A stretch of DNA of 64,000 bases from Parapedobacter lycopersici (GCF_024643285.1 NZ_JAMSLW010000005.1:62001-126000), one strand, 5' to 3'. Shown: positions 35,984 through 46,988, numbered from the stretch's first letter. Notes: a model not told the origin generated them from the letters alone. Made by a program: numbers and translations.

Positions 35984-37555
35984 TTAAACTGCCGATACCC
36001 TGTCCTTGGTGAATGCCCCGTCAATAAGCCGCCAGATACCCAATGGATTTTCATCTTTAAGCGCATCCGGAAGCGCGTTCTCCGGGAAATCCTGATAGCA
36101 TACTGGCCGCGTAAACCGATAGATAGCACCCGTTCCGACGGACGTGGACCGCGAGTCGGTGGTTGCCGGAAACGGCCCCCCATGTACCATGGCAGGGCTA
36201 ACCTCCACTCCGGTGGGAAATCCGTTAAACAACAGCCGTCCGACCTTGCGCTCCAGTATTTTCACCAATTCGCCATATTCTTCCAAGTCTGCGGGTGTGG
36301 CATGCACTGTTGCTGTTAAATGCCCTTCCAGGCGTTCAGCCACCTGATAAAGCTGCGCTTTGTCTTCTGCCGTTACCAACAGGCTGGACGGGCCGAATAC
36401 CTCTTCGGCAAGCGCCGGATGGCGAAGGAGCGTAGCTGCGGAGGCCTGCATCAGGTAAGCAATGCCTTCACAGGGCGCATTCCGTGAAACTCCCCCGGCT
36501 ATTTTACTTACTCCCTTGACCTGTTGCATCCGGAGGACCCCGTCGTTATAGGCCTGCTGTATAGCTGGCGTTAACATGATTCCCGGCGTCGTTGCATTTT
36601 TTTCAAGCGTGCCGGCTATTTCACCGATGAAGCGGGCCGTTTCCGGGCTGTCCAGTGCCAGTACCATCCCGGGATTCGTGCAGAACTGTCCGGTACCCAG
36701 CGTAATGGACGAAACGAGCCCCTGTGCGATTTGTTCCGATTTTTCTTTAATGGCACCGGGTAAAATGAACACCGGATTCGTACTTCCCATTTCCGCATAA
36801 ACCGGAATGGGCTCCGGACGGGAGCTGGCAGCGGCGAAAATTGCCTTTCCGCCTCCCGTTGATCCCGTAAAGCCAACAGCCTTTACGAGCGGGTGCATTA
36901 CCATGGCCATCCCCACATCAGTTGAATGTCCCTGGATCAGGCTAAAAACACCTTTCGGCATTTCCACTGCCTGCACAGCCCGATCGATTGCTTGTCCTAC
37001 CAGCGCCGAGGTGCCGGGATGTGCGGGATGGCCTTTGACCACTACCGGGCAGCCCGCGGCCAGTGCGGAAGCGGTATCGCCTCCCGCTACCGAAAAGGCG
37101 AACGGAAAATTGCTGGCGCCAAATACACACACCACCCCAAGTGGGATCTGCCACTGACGCAGATCCGGCTTCGGCGCGGGCTGTCTTTGCGGCTGGGCGC
37201 GGTCGATCCGTGCCCCCACCCAGGACCCCTCCTCAACCAGCCCGGCAAACAGGTTGAGCTGGTTGATCGTGCGGGTAAGCTCACCATGGAGGCGGGGGAG
37301 CGGCAGGGCTGTTTCGGTTGTACACACCGCCACCAGTGCGGCTCTATTGGCCTCCAGCTCTTCACCAATCCGTCGCAGAAGCGCAACCTTCCGCTGGGGG
37401 GGCTCCCTCCGGAATATTTCAAATGCCTGTTCAGCCTCCTGCACAGCGGCGTCAATTTCGGCAGCCGTATGTTCGCGGAAGCCACCGGGCAATGCTTCAC
37501 CGGTGGCCGGGTTAATCGCGTAAAACAGGTTTTCGGTGTCGTTGGTCGTTTTCAT
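35984..37555 (-). CDS. 2,5-dioxovalerate (2-oxoglutarate semialdehyde) dehydrogenase-type ALDH
   Basis: A 523-residue aldehyde dehydrogenase. VFGASNFPFAFSVAGGDTAS marks the NADP-preferring ketoglutarate-semialdehyde subgroup. The catalytic glutamate is in YAEMGSTNPVF and the nucleophilic cysteine in GTGQFCTNPG near residue 300. The reaction oxidises 2,5-dioxopentanoate to 2-oxoglutarate, the final step of non-phosphorylating pentose and aldarate degradation. Its start is ten bases after the FAH-family gene, which could supply its substrate. Confidence 0.85.
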   Translation of the reverse strand: MKTTNDTENLFYAINPATGEALPGGFREHTAAEIDAAVQEAEQAFEIFRREPPQRKVALLRRIGEELEANRAALVAVCTTETALPLPRLHGELTRTINQLNLFAGLVEEGSWVGARIDRAQPQRQPAPKPDLRQWQIPLGVVCVFGASNFPFAFSVAGGDTASALAAGCPVVVKGHPAHPGTSALVGQAIDRAVQAVEMPKGVFSLIQGHSTDVGMAMVMHPLVKAVGFTGSTGGGKAIFAAASSRPEPIPVYAEMGSTNPVFILPGAIKEKSEQIAQGLVSSITLGTGQFCTNPGMVLALDSPETARFIGEIAGTLEKNATTPGIMLTPAIQQAYNDGVLRMQQVKGVSKIAGGVSRNAPCEGIAYLMQASAATLLRHPALAEEVFGPSSLLVTAEDKAQLYQVAERLEGHLTATVHATPADLEEYGELVKILERKVGRLLFNGFPTGVEVSPAMVHGGPFPATTDSRSTSVGTGAIYRFTRPVCYQDFPENALPDALKDENPLGIWRLIDGAFTKDRVSAV

Positions 37556-37565
37556 CTTTTGATCA

Positions 37566-38402
37566 TTAGGCTACATAATTCACCAATGTTCCAATTGGCT
37601 CAATGGTAATGCGGATCTCATCGTTGCTTTGCAGGGTAAATTCATCGGGAGGCACGATACCCGTACCCGTCATGAGATAGCATCCGTAGGGAAACGCGCA
37701 TTCCCGGAACAGAAAGGACGCCAGTTCTTCCTGACTGCGTTTCATTTTATCAATGCCCACCGTATTTGTAAAAATTCGGGTGCCGTCACGTAAGATTTCC
37801 AACTCGATCTTCGTATCCGCAGCGAGCGGCGTTTTGCTGACGTACAGGCAGGGGCCCAGACCGGCACATCCTTCATAAACCTTGGCCTGTGGCAGGTAAA
37901 GTGGGTTTTCAGCTTCAATTGCCCTGGAACTCATATCATTGCCTATGGTATATCCCTGGATCAGTCCCTGTTTGTTAATAAAAAGCGTGAGTTCGGGTTC
38001 GGGAACATCCCACGACGAATCTTTCCGGATGCGGACGACACCATTCGCGCCCACGGTACGTTGGGCCGTTGCTTTGAAAAAAAGCTCCGGCCGTTCTGCT
38101 TCGTATACCCGGTCATAAAAATACCCTCCACCCTGCGATTCCTCAATCCGGGCTTCGCGGCTCCTGAAATAAGTTACCCCCGACGCCCACACTTCCTGGC
38201 GGGCTATCGGTGGCAACAATTTACCTTGCAACAGGTTGGCGGCGTGATCTTCCTCCAGCCGCTGGAATTTTTCCAAGTGACCCGACAGGTAGTCAAAAAG
38301 GTGATTACGATTCACCAAGCTATCCCAGTTGGCCCTTTCTATGCGGTAATAACCGCCGTCGTGCGCTATTAAAATACCGTCCTTTATTTTATATAACTTC
38401 AT
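37566..38402 (-). CDS. FAH-superfamily hydrolase/dehydratase, possible 2-keto-3-deoxy-pentonate dehydratase
   Basis: A 278-residue protein from ATG 38402 ([20 protein letters not shown]). The fumarylacetoacetase fold is recognised by [15 protein letters not shown], with the ExE metal ligands, and [20 protein letters not shown] with the aspartate ligand. Members cleave or dehydrate keto acids with Mg2+. Ten bases upstream of a dioxovalerate dehydrogenase gene, conversion of 2-keto-3-deoxy-pentonate to 2-oxoglutarate semialdehyde is a good hypothesis. Longer frames to 38528 overlap the beta-helix gene and are rejected. Confidence 0.82.
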   Translation of the reverse strand: MKLYKIKDGILIAHDGGYYRIERANWDSLVNRNHLFDYLSGHLEKFQRLEEDHAANLLQGKLLPPIARQEVWASGVTYFRSREARIEESQGGGYFYDRVYEAERPELFFKATAQRTVGANGVVRIRKDSSWDVPEPELTLFINKQGLIQGYTIGNDMSSRAIEAENPLYLPQAKVYEGCAGLGPCLYVSKTPLAADTKIELEILRDGTRIFTNTVGIDKMKRSQEELASFLFRECAFPYGCYLMTGTGIVPPDEFTLQSNDEIRITIEPIGTLVNYVA

Positions 38403-38418
38403 GATTATCTGATCTAAA

Positions 38419-40464
38419 TCACCTATAAAAGGGGCGGTTATAAACAGGGCCTCTCGGGCCGTATATTGGTTCCTCCTGCCCCACTTCCAGCGCACCCAGG
38501 TCGGGCGCGCTACCCGTGAAATTATCATTGATTGTCGGCAGGGGTACGCCCGCGTCTACTGCTTTACCCCCCGGCTTCAATTTAAAATCAAGGTCAACCG
38601 CGTGGTAAATAAATCCCCGTTTATCAGGATCCGGGACGCTTAGGTTTTCAAAAATATCCGTGTTCACTTCGATGCCGTGCGTCTCCAGGCCGGTAGCTGC
38701 CGTCAGCTCTTTCAGGTGATCAAACGACTTTCCATTTTCACGTACGGTAATGGCATAGTTCATCAGCTCATTTCCCGGAGGGGCCACCCACCGATAATTG
38801 CTGTCTAATCCGTTCGGACGATATCCGTTATAATCTGACGTCGAATAAGCTGTTGCAAAAGGGAACACCGCGACCGGGCGGCCGGGTGTTCCCGTTCCAA
38901 TAAACAAGTTATTCCGATAATGGGCATTTGAATAGGTTTGGGAATTGGTATTCTCACTGATAAACGTATTATGCAGGACATACAGGCCAACCGGCTTGGA
39001 CATGAACTTTAATGCACAGCCCGTTGGTACGTTATAAACAATATTCCTGACAAAATAGGCGGGTCCACCGAACATGGGCTGTGCGCTTAACCCGCATTGC
39101 GCCGCGTTAACACCCCGGTTGCGCATCACGCGGATATTATGCACCCCTCCATCTGTTTCAATGAAATCATCAGCCATCAGGTGGATGTCGTTATTGTATA
39201 TATCAATGGAAACCGCTTTCAGCTCCTGCTCGTTCTCGGGGGTACCATAGGTAGAAACCGTAATCCCGTCATGGAAATACGCCACGTCGTTATGGCAGAT
39301 CACATGACCCGAACCGTATACTTTGATGCCAATGTAACTGTACATTTTATTTTCACCGTATACGCTCCGGGAGTTCGCCCACCCGAGTAACCGATAGCGA
39401 TCATCTTTCCCGATCAACACATTGTCAGCAATATAAAAGTCCCGGGAACCCGCATACTCCGATATGATACCCTGCCCCACATCTTCCATCCGGCAATTCC
39501 GGATGGTCAGGTTTTTGGCCCCGATCATGTGTTTGTTCCCCGCATGGAATGCGGTCCCGGCATTCCGGATGGTAATGCCTTCAAAAATATGGTGTTCGGT
39601 TGCAGAGACATCAAACAGCGTATGTGCCCCTGCTCCGTCAAAAATCACTTCACCATCCCCGGCGGCGCGGATGACGATGGGTTTTTCCGCCGTACCCTTC
39701 GCCGTCAGGAAATAGGTGCCGTCAAAGGTGATTCCTTCGGGGTTCACATACTTATGCCGTTCACCTTCATATAAACCGGCGTGGATTTCGATGATGTCGC
39801 CAGGCTGGACCGTCCGCTCGCGGACAATCGACCAGTCGCCAGTGCCCGAGCCATAATAAGCACCCTGTAAGGTGGTAAATGAGGGTTCTATTTTTTCTCC
39901 GGTATATTTTGCTGGATACACATGCAGCACCCGGCCGCCTTCAGCGGCCTTCGGCTCCGTACGCGTCGTTACCTCAACCACTTTTACCGCTTCGCCGCGG
40001 ACACCATCGGCATCTTCCATGGTAAACCGGCACTCGTAAGTGGTGCCGGGCTTTACATCCAGTATGCTGCCCGCAAACTTGGGGGGGACTTTGTAATCCA
40101 GGTATTCCGTTTCGCGGATCACCCGTTCTCCCCCCATTCGATGCAGCGGTAAAGCGGGCTTCCATGTGGAAGTACCTGTTTCTCGGTACTCCACTTTTAC
40201 ACTTGCATTCCGGTTTTCATCTCCTTTGAAATCCCATTCAAACCCCATATTGATTAATGTGGGGGGTTCTACAATAAATTCGCCCACTTCAGTGGCATTG
40301 CCCTGGGCTGTGGCCTTCGTCGAAAAGACGCACATCCAAAGCAGTAAACCAAGCAAAAAAAGAGACAGGCGGGGAGCCGGGCCATGTGACCACCAATCTA
40401 CAGTGGGATTAAAATTTACGGCTGTTATGCAGCTACTTTCCATATGATGTTCTATCTTGTTCAT
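38419..40464 (-). CDS. Secreted right-handed parallel beta-helix protein
   Basis: A 681-residue protein from ATG 40464, five bases from the susD2 stop. The start is unusual: about 30 polar residues precede a hydrophobic signal ([15 protein letters not shown], about 35-49) ending near ATAQ; ATG 40443 would shorten this. Residues of about 60-160 look like a fibronectin-III-type domain. The remainder has the repeated short strands of a beta-helix, for example [20 protein letters not shown] and [20 protein letters not shown], as in polysaccharide lyases and pectin-active enzymes. Catalytic residues were not assigned. It is the only candidate carbohydrate-depolymerising enzyme in the four units. 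Confidence 0.8.
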   Translation of the reverse strand: MNKIEHHMESSCITAVNFNPTVDWWSHGPAPRLSLFLLGLLLWMCVFSTKATAQGNATEVGEFIVEPPTLINMGFEWDFKGDENRNASVKVEYRETGTSTWKPALPLHRMGGERVIRETEYLDYKVPPKFAGSILDVKPGTTYECRFTMEDADGVRGEAVKVVEVTTRTEPKAAEGGRVLHVYPAKYTGEKIEPSFTTLQGAYYGSGTGDWSIVRERTVQPGDIIEIHAGLYEGERHKYVNPEGITFDGTYFLTAKGTAEKPIVIRAAGDGEVIFDGAGAHTLFDVSATEHHIFEGITIRNAGTAFHAGNKHMIGAKNLTIRNCRMEDVGQGIISEYAGSRDFYIADNVLIGKDDRYRLLGWANSRSVYGENKMYSYIGIKVYGSGHVICHNDVAYFHDGITVSTYGTPENEQELKAVSIDIYNNDIHLMADDFIETDGGVHNIRVMRNRGVNAAQCGLSAQPMFGGPAYFVRNIVYNVPTGCALKFMSKPVGLYVLHNTFISENTNSQTYSNAHYRNNLFIGTGTPGRPVAVFPFATAYSTSDYNGYRPNGLDSNYRWVAPPGNELMNYAITVRENGKSFDHLKELTAATGLETHGIEVNTDIFENLSVPDPDKRGFIYHAVDLDFKLKPGGKAVDAGVPLPTINDNFTGSAPDLGALEVGQEEPIYGPRGPVYNRPFYR

Positions 40465-40468
40465 TTTA

Positions 40469-42064
40469 TTATTCTTTATCCCACCAAATCCGTGTCGTGA
40501 AAAAATCCGGTCCCTGTGCCGCCACTGCGGCCTGGTAATTCTCCGTGTTGACACTGGCGTCCGTTTCCGAATAACGTACCCGTCTCGGGATGGTACCTCC
40601 TGTTGCGTTTCCAGGGTAGTCATATGGAATAAGTACCGGATAGCCCGTGCGCCGCCAATTTGAATAGGCCTCAACGTTACTGCACATAAACTGCGCAACC
40701 CAGAACTGGGTATGGATCTGTTCCATCTGTTGTTCGAAGCTGCCTCCGGTATAGGGGTTGTTGGCCAAATAGGTAACAGCCGCGGCAGTAGCTTCCTCCA
40801 GGGCAATCGCATTGGGGTATATGGTCTGCAATTCAATGGATGCGCGGACGCCCTTTTCATAATGTTCCTGCGGCGTACCAGCGGTCTCCCAACCCCGCAA
40901 CGCTGCCTCGGCCAATAAAAATTCAACCTCCGCATAATGCTGGAAGATCGTGGGCGCATCCAGGTGACCTACTTTATGGATATTCCATTCCGAAAATTCG
41001 GAGAGCATTTCATCCGTCCAGGCCGGGATAATCGTACGTATGGAGCTGTTATCCTGGCCTCCGGGCAATCCCCGCTGCCGCTCCGGTGCCGAATAAGCGG
41101 GTAATTGCGAGATATCTGCATTTCCCTGCCATAACGTTGCGTAAAAGGGTAACCTGGGGTCCTCCGTTTGGACCAAATAATCAATAAAGGTTTGATTGAT
41201 TTTAACAGAAGTCCTCCCTTTCGCCGATAGCGGAATGAATTTTTGCTGCAGGTATTGCGTATTTACATTCCAGTTGGTGGCGGATGCCGAGGTATGCAGC
41301 AACCGGGCACCATCATCATTGCTTTGCATCACACCGCCCGCGATCGCTTTTTTAACCCAGGTTTCGGCCATTGCGGGATCCACTTTAGTTAACCGCATAC
41401 CCAACCGCAGCATCAGGGAATAGGCAAACCGCTTCCACTGTTCCACATTCCCGCCGTAAAGAAAGTCGGCATTTCCAAAGGAAGGCTTCGCCGGATCCAG
41501 GGCCTGGGCCGCAGCATCCAGCTCATTCAACATATCCGCGTAAATGGCCGACTGTGGATCATACTTAGGTTTATAAATCCCGTCTAAATATCCCTGTCCA
41601 GCCTCAAAATAAGGCACATCCCCATACATGTCGGTAATGCGATGGATTACCTCAACCCGCCAGATCCGTGTGATGGAATTTAAGTTCACCAGTTCGGGAT
41701 CGTCCTTCGTTAATTCCAGGATTTGCACGGGTGCCCGCAATTCAGATGAATAAGCCTGTATCCAAAACCGCTCGTAGTTTCCAGCGAGCTCCAAATATTT
41801 ATCTCCGTAAAACTCAAACAATGTCAACGAAGCCAGGTATTGCACCCAGGCGCCTGCTTCCATGAGATCGGGATCGGAGATCTGTCCATTGGCTGAGGCA
41901 TGCTTGATCACGGCATCGGCAAACAGGCTTCCCAACACTGGACTGGTATATGCATTTGGATCCTCATTCATTTCTTCAAACCCTTTATCGCACGATAAAA
42001 CGAGTATGAGCAGCGTTAATGTTGCCGTCAGTACGGCTGCGAATTTTTTCTTAATATATTTCAT
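40469..42064 (-). CDS. SusD-like surface lipoprotein (unit 2)
   Basis: A 531-residue lipoprotein; the signal ends LTLLILVLSC and is followed by DKGFEEMNEDPNAY, the SusD start motif. TRIWRVEVIHRITDMYGDVP and the C-terminal PRRVRYSETDAS and TRIWWDKE are conserved in the family. It is 31 bases downstream of susC and five bases upstream of the beta-helix gene. It should cap the SusC2 channel and bind ligand; specificity is not readable. Confidence 0.9.
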   Translation of the reverse strand: MKYIKKKFAAVLTATLTLLILVLSCDKGFEEMNEDPNAYTSPVLGSLFADAVIKHASANGQISDPDLMEAGAWVQYLASLTLFEFYGDKYLELAGNYERFWIQAYSSELRAPVQILELTKDDPELVNLNSITRIWRVEVIHRITDMYGDVPYFEAGQGYLDGIYKPKYDPQSAIYADMLNELDAAAQALDPAKPSFGNADFLYGGNVEQWKRFAYSLMLRLGMRLTKVDPAMAETWVKKAIAGGVMQSNDDGARLLHTSASATNWNVNTQYLQQKFIPLSAKGRTSVKINQTFIDYLVQTEDPRLPFYATLWQGNADISQLPAYSAPERQRGLPGGQDNSSIRTIIPAWTDEMLSEFSEWNIHKVGHLDAPTIFQHYAEVEFLLAEAALRGWETAGTPQEHYEKGVRASIELQTIYPNAIALEEATAAAVTYLANNPYTGGSFEQQMEQIHTQFWVAQFMCSNVEAYSNWRRTGYPVLIPYDYPGNATGGTIPRRVRYSETDASVNTENYQAAVAAQGPDFFTTRIWWDKE

Positions 42065-42095
42065 GATGATTAATGTCTAATTAAGAATTCCATGT

Positions 42096-45000
42096 TTAAA
42101 ACCGCACCTTTAAATCCAGTCCAAAACTCCGGACCGGAGGTACCCCCTGGTTTTCGAGCCCCTGTGAATCGCCGGCACTGCTGTAATTGGATTCGGGATC
42201 TACATTATCCATGGCGCTGTATAACAGCAGCAGATTCCGTGCAACCAGAGACAGGCTGGCCGCCTTGATCGGCGTTCTTGCGAGCAGCGACTGCGGGAGG
42301 GAATACCCGAAGGTGATTTGGCGAAGTTTTACGAAGCTCGCATCTGACACGAAGAAATCGGTTATCGAAAAGGCGACACCCTGGTAATATTCCTGAGCCG
42401 TAATTGTATGGTGATATGGATCGCCGTTTTGATCCACGCCATCCAGGGTTACACCACTTTCCCGCACACCGTTTTCCGCGGTTTGTTTATGCAACCCATA
42501 AAACGTTCCGTACGCATCGGTCGACACATACATCTTCGACCCGAACTTCCCGTCAATTAAAAAGCCCAGGGAGAAATTCTTAAAGGAAAAATCATTGGAT
42601 ATCCCCATGGTCAGCGGGGGCACGCCCCGGCCCAGGCTCATGAGCTCGCTTTGGATCGGCAGCCCGGTGTCTTTGTTATATACGAAATTTCCGTTCTCGT
42701 CCTGTTTTGGTTTGAATCCGGATACCATGCCATAAGGCATGCCTTCGTAATGATAGATATACGCATTTTGAGTCCGCGGCCGGGCACCGACTAAACTGGT
42801 TAACCCATCCGCAATCTTCACAACCGTGTTTTTATTATAGGCCATGTTATAGCTGATGTTCCAGTTAAATCCTTCGGGCGACTGGAAGGGACGGCCCGTT
42901 AGGAGGAGCTCAACACCCCGGTTCTGGATCTTGCCGATGTTAAGCCTGACATTGGTATACCCTGACGCCCGGGCTACTGATGCACTGACAATATCATTGG
43001 TTGTCGTACGGTCATATAACGTTACGTCCAGTCCGATCCGGTTATTAAACATCCAGGTTTCTATACCGGCTTCCGCTGTGGTCGATGTATAGGGCTGCAG
43101 TGCGTTGGGAATTGTATTTCCGCTGATGCTCATCAACTGCTGGCCGAAATGGGTAACCGAATTGGCGACATAACGAAGGTTTAAACCGTATGGATCGGGC
43201 GCGCCGCCGCCAACCTGCGCCCACGAGGTCCGCACTTTCGCAAAATTCAGCCAGGATGGTCGCGTAGACCAAGCGTCGGAAAGGAGGAAACTCAGTCCTA
43301 CCGATGGGTAGAACAGGCTGTTACTCTCCGGAGACAGGGTAGAGAACCAATCCCGCCTTCCGGTAAGGGTTAAATACAGGTAATTATTAAATCCGATATC
43401 GGCGGACGCGAATAACGAATTAATAGCGAATTCGCTAAAGCTCTTGGAAAATGTCTGGCTGGCGCCGTTACTGATAAAGTATTGAAACGGAACACTAAAC
43501 GGGCCGCTGGACAGGTCGACGGATGAAAGGTTATTATACATTTGATTGCCCCCGAAAATCGCATTGACCGAAAAAGCGCCAAAAGTACGTTCAAAGCCCA
43601 GCAGCAACTCGGCATTTGTCTCATACGTGGTATTTTTCCCTTCGGTCATCTGCCCACTTTCCCGATATAGAATTCCGGTTGGGGTGATGTTGTAATCCTC
43701 GATATTAAAATAGTCGATCCCTACCCTCGCCCGGGCATAGAGGAAATCAGTGAAGTTATAACGCGTGGTGAATGATCCGATAAACCGGCGACGTTCATCG
43801 CCATTCTTGATTTTGTTGACCGCAAAATAAGGGTTTACCACATAGGCATAATCATTCCAGGGAGTTTCATAGCCGTTTTCGTCGTAGCCGGGTGCCAGGG
43901 TACGCACGTCAATATTAGTTCCAACAAGACCAACCGATGCATTCGGATTATTGGTAAAATCGGCAATAAAGGTTCGGTTTTTAGCTTCTTCGATATTGTA
44001 TTGTGCATTTCCCTCGAAGAAAATCTTACCTCCCAGATTAGCGTTTGCGTTTAGGTTAAAGGTCTTGCGGTTGATCGCTGAATTAGGAACGATCCCGTCA
44101 TTGTTCATATCCGACATAGAGAAACGGAAATTTGCCTGCTCGCTTCCGCCGATCAGCGCCAGGGTATTTGTAAACGTGGTTCCAGTATTGTAAAAGTTCT
44201 TGATGTTATTTTTTTGGGGTAAGTAGGGTCTTTCAACGCCATCGGGCTGTACGACCATCGAACCATCCAGCCTGCCACCCCAGGAGGTCCTGCCGTTGGC
44301 AACAGCCTCGCCCTGTGTTGCGGGTTTCTGGCCCCGGGTCCCTGAACCGTATTCGTATTGCCAGTTGGCAAACGTCAGCGGTTCTTCCATGGTGTACGAA
44401 GAGTTAAACTCTACGCCCAAACCCTCCTGCGCCTTGCCCGATTTGGTGGTAATCAGGATGACCCCGTTGGCCGCCCGTGATCCATAAAGTGCTGCCGCTG
44501 TTCCTCCCTTCAGTATGGACATGCTTTCAATGTCATCCGGATTTATACTAAGCAACCCGTCTCCCATATCCCTGCCGCCATATGTACCGGCCGACCCCTG
44601 GTTGGCGTTGTTGATCGGCACACCGTTCACTACATATAACGGCTGGTTATCGCCGCTCAGCGACCCATTCCCCCGGATAAGCACCCGGCTGGATCCTGCT
44701 GGACCGGAGGCCGTGCTGGTGGCGTTTACCCCTGCAATGCGACCGGTTAACGCGTTTCCAAGATTAATCTCCCTGGCTTGGTTCAGGTCCTCACCACCCA
44801 GCTGCGTAACGGAATAACTCAGGGATTTCCGTTCGCGGGAAATACCCAGTGCCGTCACCACGACCTCACCCAGTTCGGCATCCTCCATCTCCAGCACCAC
44901 ATTGATTTTTGTGTTGCCTGTAAGCGCAATTTCGCGGGACTGATAACCTACATACGAAATGTGCAATGTCACATTTGTGCTGGGGACAGTTAATGAAAAT

Positions 45001-45530
45001 AGCCCTTCCGCATCGGTCAGCGTTCCCGCGCTGGCATTACCTTTTACATTAACCGAAGCCCCCTGTAATGGGCGTCCATCGGCATCCACTACGCTACCGG
45101 TAATGCGGACGTCCTGGATGGCGGGAAGCGGTTCCAGTTTCTTTTTCAGCAGCGGACCATTCGGCAACAGATTGACAATTACGGTACTTTCAATAATTTT
45201 GTAGGTCATGTGCTGTTTGTCCATGATCCGTCGGAGCACATCGCTTACTTCCGCGTTTTTCACCTCAATACTTACCGGCTGGGCCTTTTCGATTAGCTCG
45301 TCGCTATATAAAAACTCAATGGCCGTTTGTTTGGTGATTTCGGAGAAAAGCCGTTCTATCTTTTCATTTTTCAGGGAAAGCGTAACTTTTTGTGCTATGC
45401 CTTCGGCATGTACCGCGGTTACCAATACCAACAACATAAAAAAAGTGATTTTCATGGTCAGCATTATTTTTTGTAAAACCGAAAGGCAGGGGGTTGTTTT
45501 CGGTTCTTTGCCAAAAGAAAAGTAATTCAT
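42096..45530 (-). CDS. SusC-like TonB-dependent transporter with STN domain (unit 2)
   Basis: A 1144-residue receptor from ATG 45530 (MNYFSFGKEPKTTPCLSVLQ). A signal region is followed by an STN domain (LSLKNEKIERLFSEITKQTA, VSDVLRRIMDKQHMTYKIIE), a carboxypeptidase-regulatory-like repeat (ITGSVVDADGRPLQGASVNV), the plug starting at GEVVVTALGISRERKSLSYS, and the barrel ending SFGLDLKVRF. The first 200 or so bases are very similar to susC of unit 4, pointing to duplication. The ATG 14 codons upstream (45572) is rejected because all other SusC heads begin at MNYF. Confidence 0.92.
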   Translation of the reverse strand: MNYFSFGKEPKTTPCLSVLQKIMLTMKITFFMLLVLVTAVHAEGIAQKVTLSLKNEKIERLFSEITKQTAIEFLYSDELIEKAQPVSIEVKNAEVSDVLRRIMDKQHMTYKIIESTVIVNLLPNGPLLKKKLEPLPAIQDVRITGSVVDADGRPLQGASVNVKGNASAGTLTDAEGLFSLTVPSTNVTLHISYVGYQSREIALTGNTKINVVLEMEDAELGEVVVTALGISRERKSLSYSVTQLGGEDLNQAREINLGNALTGRIAGVNATSTASGPAGSSRVLIRGNGSLSGDNQPLYVVNGVPINNANQGSAGTYGGRDMGDGLLSINPDDIESMSILKGGTAAALYGSRAANGVILITTKSGKAQEGLGVEFNSSYTMEEPLTFANWQYEYGSGTRGQKPATQGEAVANGRTSWGGRLDGSMVVQPDGVERPYLPQKNNIKNFYNTGTTFTNTLALIGGSEQANFRFSMSDMNNDGIVPNSAINRKTFNLNANANLGGKIFFEGNAQYNIEEAKNRTFIADFTNNPNASVGLVGTNIDVRTLAPGYDENGYETPWNDYAYVVNPYFAVNKIKNGDERRRFIGSFTTRYNFTDFLYARARVGIDYFNIEDYNITPTGILYRESGQMTEGKNTTYETNAELLLGFERTFGAFSVNAIFGGNQMYNNLSSVDLSSGPFSVPFQYFISNGASQTFSKSFSEFAINSLFASADIGFNNYLYLTLTGRRDWFSTLSPESNSLFYPSVGLSFLLSDAWSTRPSWLNFAKVRTSWAQVGGGAPDPYGLNLRYVANSVTHFGQQLMSISGNTIPNALQPYTSTTAEAGIETWMFNNRIGLDVTLYDRTTTNDIVSASVARASGYTNVRLNIGKIQNRGVELLLTGRPFQSPEGFNWNISYNMAYNKNTVVKIADGLTSLVGARPRTQNAYIYHYEGMPYGMVSGFKPKQDENGNFVYNKDTGLPIQSELMSLGRGVPPLTMGISNDFSFKNFSLGFLIDGKFGSKMYVSTDAYGTFYGLHKQTAENGVRESGVTLDGVDQNGDPYHHTITAQEYYQGVAFSITDFFVSDASFVKLRQITFGYSLPQSLLARTPIKAASLSLVARNLLLLYSAMDNVDPESNYSSAGDSQGLENQGVPPVRSFGLDLKVRF

Positions 45531-45537
45531 ACTTTTG
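45507..45537 (+). promoter_or_regulatory. Promoter of antisense RNA, unit 2
   Basis: TTTG (45507-45510), 19 bases, TACTTTTG (45530-45537) on the plus strand. It is a full consensus match. The T at 45530 is the complement of the A of the susC start codon. Confidence 0.75.
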
Positions 45538-45543
45538 TAGAAT

Positions 45544-45624
45544 AAGGTTAATTTAATAATGAGATTTAACAAGATTATTCGGTTAGCCTTAACCTTCGGG
45601 GGTGCTGCAACACTCCCGTTTTTT
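45544..45624 (+). ncRNA. Predicted cis-antisense RNA to the susC leader (unit 2)
   Basis: A start near 45544 follows from the promoter at 45507-45537, and the terminator hairpin at 45597-45618 with six T gives a transcript of about 81 nt. The body carries GGTTA-GCCT-TAACC (45581-45594), a small inverted repeat also found in unit 4. It covers the susC leader from about 14 to 94 nt before the start codon. Repression of susC by pairing is inferred from the analogous RNAs in Bacteroides. Confidence 0.65.
45597..45624 (+). terminator. Plus-strand terminator between fecR and susC, unit 2
   Basis: CGGGGGTG pairs with CACTCCCG (8 bp with one G-T pair) around six bases, followed by six T. On the minus strand no T-tract follows, so it acts rightwards. 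Confidence 0.8.
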
Positions 45625-45694
45625 ATTCGGCCTGCCGTTTACGTCGGAGAAGGATAGATTCGTTTCATACAGTCCTAATTTAATTTGTAATTGG

Positions 45695-46861
45695 TTAGTT
45701 AAAAGTCACAGTTATCTGTCGGCCCGATACCGCGAACTGTGCGCCACTGAGGTACGTCAGCATGTCCAGTACTTTTGATAAATTGACCTCCCGGCGAATT
45801 CTGCCATTATATCGCTTCCCGAAGGAATGGCCGTCGTACTTCACCTCGACATCGTACCAGCGGGCAAGCTGATCCATAATATCTTCAATATGATCACTTT
45901 TGAAATAAAAATAACCGTCTTTCCATGCGATTACCTTATCGATATCCGCCGGATGTATGGTGATGTTTTGGCCTATCCGCGCCTCTTCACCGGGCTTGAG
46001 TAATTGTTGGCCTGATGCATTGGTTATCTTGACCGAGCCCTCCACCAGCGTAGTGGTTAGCTCATTGTAAGCATTCACATTGAACTGTGTTCCCAGCACG
46101 CTGATTTGTGTGCCGTTTACACGTACGATAAATGGCTGCTTTGCATTATGTGAAACATCAAAATAAGCCTCGCCTTCCAAAACCACCGTTCGCTGCGCAC
46201 CTGAAAAATGCAACGGGTACTTAAGCGATGAACCCGCATTGAGCCACACTTTTGTTCCATCTGACAGTGTTGTCTGATATTGGCCTCCGCGGGGTGTGGT
46301 GAGCGTCAGCTCAATAGGAGATTGCACGTTGTTATTCCCGCTTACTTCCACCAGCGAAGTACCGTCATTATAGGTAAGGTCATCTCCGATAACGACACCT
46401 TCTTTATCGGTATTTAATTCTACAATCCGGCCATCCGATAACGTAAGCGTCGCGCGGTCACCGCCAGCGGGTATATCATCACCATATCGGCTTGCTAATG
46501 ATTGTGCGGCTTCCTGACGGGGTATCAAATAAAACCAGCCCAAACCAGCGGACAGGAATACCAAAATGGCCGCGGCGGCCAGCCATACCCGCGGCCGCAG
46601 CCTGCGATTTGGCCGGTCGGTCAATGGATAGTGACTTTTAAAACGCTCGAGCGCGCCAACGGTATCTACGTTCAAAAATGACTGTTCATATGCGTCAAAA
46701 TCACCTTCCCGCGTCATCTTTTCAAAGAGTTTACGGTTATCAGCGCCGGCACCCAGCCACGTGTCCAGCTGCTGCCGCTCGCTGTCATTAAGCGTCCCTT
46801 CAATATGCTTCCGAATGAGCGAAGCAAGCTGAAAAGCCTCATTTACGTGCTGGTTTTCCAT
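45695..46861 (-). CDS. FecR-family anti-sigma regulator (unit 2)
   Basis: A 388-residue protein from ATG 46861 (MENQHVNEAFQLASLIRKHI). The cytoplasmic part is about 80 residues, the membrane segment reads VWLAAAAILVFLSAGLGWFY, and the periplasmic part contains LTLTTPRGGQYQTTLSDGTK and VLEGEAYFDVSH. The C-terminal domain ends SGAQFAVSGRQITVTFN. The middle (GGDRATLTLSDGR, GVVIGDDLTYNDGTSL) is nearly identical to FecR of unit 4. Expected to hold sigma factor 2 until SusC2 signals. Confidence 0.9.
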   Translation of the reverse strand: MENQHVNEAFQLASLIRKHIEGTLNDSERQQLDTWLGAGADNRKLFEKMTREGDFDAYEQSFLNVDTVGALERFKSHYPLTDRPNRRLRPRVWLAAAAILVFLSAGLGWFYLIPRQEAAQSLASRYGDDIPAGGDRATLTLSDGRIVELNTDKEGVVIGDDLTYNDGTSLVEVSGNNNVQSPIELTLTTPRGGQYQTTLSDGTKVWLNAGSSLKYPLHFSGAQRTVVLEGEAYFDVSHNAKQPFIVRVNGTQISVLGTQFNVNAYNELTTTLVEGSVKITNASGQQLLKPGEEARIGQNITIHPADIDKVIAWKDGYFYFKSDHIEDIMDQLARWYDVEVKYDGHSFGKRYNGRIRREVNLSKVLDMLTYLSGAQFAVSGRQITVTFN

Positions 46862-46988
46862 ATCGTTATAATTGGCTTGGTCAAACCGCATCACGGTTTT
46901 CCCCGGTATTGTTATAGAAACCGGTTACATGGGCATTCTGTCCAAAAGAAATTTGATTTTTTTTAGGTAGTTGAAGACGGTATCGGTT

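Noticed and set aside
40465-40959. Longer start of the beta-helix protein at 40959
   Set aside because: It would run through the 3' end of susD2; the signal peptide lies shortly after ATG 40464.
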